Below, piece after piece: positions 14,815 to 15,643 of a DNA stretch of 15,643 nucleotides. The position numbers and the translations under genes were made by a program. Below the pieces are notes generated by a model. It had not been told where the DNA came from, searched no databases, and saw nothing but the letters and a program-made list of their open reading frames with translations. The stretch comes from Saccoglossus kowalevskii (Eukaryota > Hemichordata > Enteropneusta > Harrimaniidae), in contig NW_003118938.1 of the NCBI RefSeq assembly GCF_000003605.2, positions 163,361 through 179,003 on the forward strand, in the 5' to 3' direction. How positions within the stretch are numbered: position 1 is the stretch's first letter; each line of letters begins with the position of its first letter.

Positions 14815-15643
14815 TAATGGTTTGAATGTGTAAGATCGCTTGTTGGATGCTCCTGGAACGTCTGGAACCAATGCATTGTTTCAAAGCACATATTTACCAA
14901 GTTTGATCGAAATGCAATAATTGATTATTGAAAAAATTGGGTATTATTATGCAAATTAAGCTATCATTATGCACAGATTTCAACCCTGAACTAATTAGGC
15001 CTGTGTAGTGTTCCTGGGCACACATGTACCAAGTTTCATTATTATGTGATAATTAATTCTTACAAATTTGATGGAAAGCTGAAAAGTAAATTACCATGCA
15101 GATTAGGTAATTATTATGGATGTATATAAACCTAAAACTAATTAGGGACAACATCAAAATCAAAGAAAGCTTAGAAAGAACTCCCGTGTGCTGAGAGTAT
15201 TGAAGACACATTAAAAATTAATTAAAAATTACTTGTACATGAGATAGTGATGGAAAAGCTGTAAACTAATTATATACATCAGGTAACTACCGGTAATATG
15301 AACAGAACAGAACAGAACAAAAAAATTATGAATTATTATGCTAATTAGAGAATTAATATGAACAAATTTTAACCCAAAATTAATTAGGCCTGTCTATTGT
15401 CCTAGAGCATTTATGTACCAAATTTTATTCAAATGTGATGATCAGTAATTGAGATATCAGTGTTAATTAATTATGTTAATTAGGTGATTAATAAGCATAA
15501 ATATTTACCAAAAACTAATTGGGTTTCTGCATAGTTCTCTTTAAAAGTTTCATTAAAATCCAATTTGTGGTTCTTTATATATCAGTGGAACATTATGCAA
15601 ATTCGGTAATTAATATCCAATTAAAACTAATTACTAGGTCTCT
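14815..15643. repeat. Decayed satellite-like tandem array, period about 130-150 bases
   Basis: The same ordered blocks recur: TTATGCAAATTAGGTAATTA, then AACCCAAAACTAATTAGG, then CCT-GGCACATATGTACCAAG, then TTTCAT-AAATGTGAT. Block starts are near 14942, 15094, 15330, 15465 and 15593, and a truncated copy (ACCAAGTTTGATCGAAATG) begins near 14849. Copies are heavily diverged, spacing is irregular, and the array runs off the window. It has no coding content. Confidence 0.65.
15300..15319. repeat. (GAACA)4 microsatellite
   Basis: Four GAACA units inside the satellite-like array, accounting for part of the wide spacing between two of its copies. Confidence 0.9.

Overview
The window is nuclear DNA from an invertebrate animal. 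It is AT-rich, the genes are split by canonical GT-AG introns, both recognisable genes are animal families, and introns and spacers are full of minisatellites, small inverted-repeat elements (MITEs) and non-LTR retroelement ends. The repeat style suits a marine invertebrate (hemichordate, lancelet, mollusc or cnidarian type), but I cannot name the species or phylum. I saw no bacterial, viral or CRISPR-like content and no tRNA or rRNA gene.

Two genes can be rebuilt exon by exon, and they converge tail to tail. On the + strand, positions 551-7024 hold a complete eight-exon gene of the transmembrane 6 superfamily (TM6SF1/TM6SF2-like, EXPERA fold). It encodes 380 aa, every exon junction keeps frame, and the protein ends in a KKXX endoplasmic-reticulum retrieval signal. 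On the - strand, positions 11568 down to 8449 hold a complete five-exon gene for a METTL27 (WBSCR27)-like class I SAM-dependent methyltransferase of 213 aa. A spliced 5' leader probably starts near 13.07 kb. The tails are separated by about 1.4 kb that carries a 13-bp minisatellite. Nothing in the sequence shows that the two products work together.

Region by region: 1-550 is upstream of TM6SF and has several good - strand splice donors that could mark a divergent transcript. Positions 747-6799 are TM6SF introns holding a MITE, two non-LTR retroelement 3' ends (one with a perfect 42-bp target-site duplication) and a 59-bp minisatellite that nearly fills intron 6. Positions 7025-8448 are the shared 3' spacer. 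Positions 8616-11448 are METTL27 introns with arrays of 16, 21 and 69 bp; the 69-bp unit contains a perfect hairpin. Positions 11581-13070 are the presumed 5'-UTR intron with two further MITEs. Positions 13072-14800 hold the METTL27 upstream region and two weak exon candidates (13658-13779 on -, 14478 onward on +). Positions 14815-15643 are a decayed satellite-like array running off the window.

No clearly new biological system is evident. The observations most worth checking are the tandem hairpin array in METTL27 intron 1, the long-TSD retroelement, the MITE families, and the minisatellite next to a splice acceptor.
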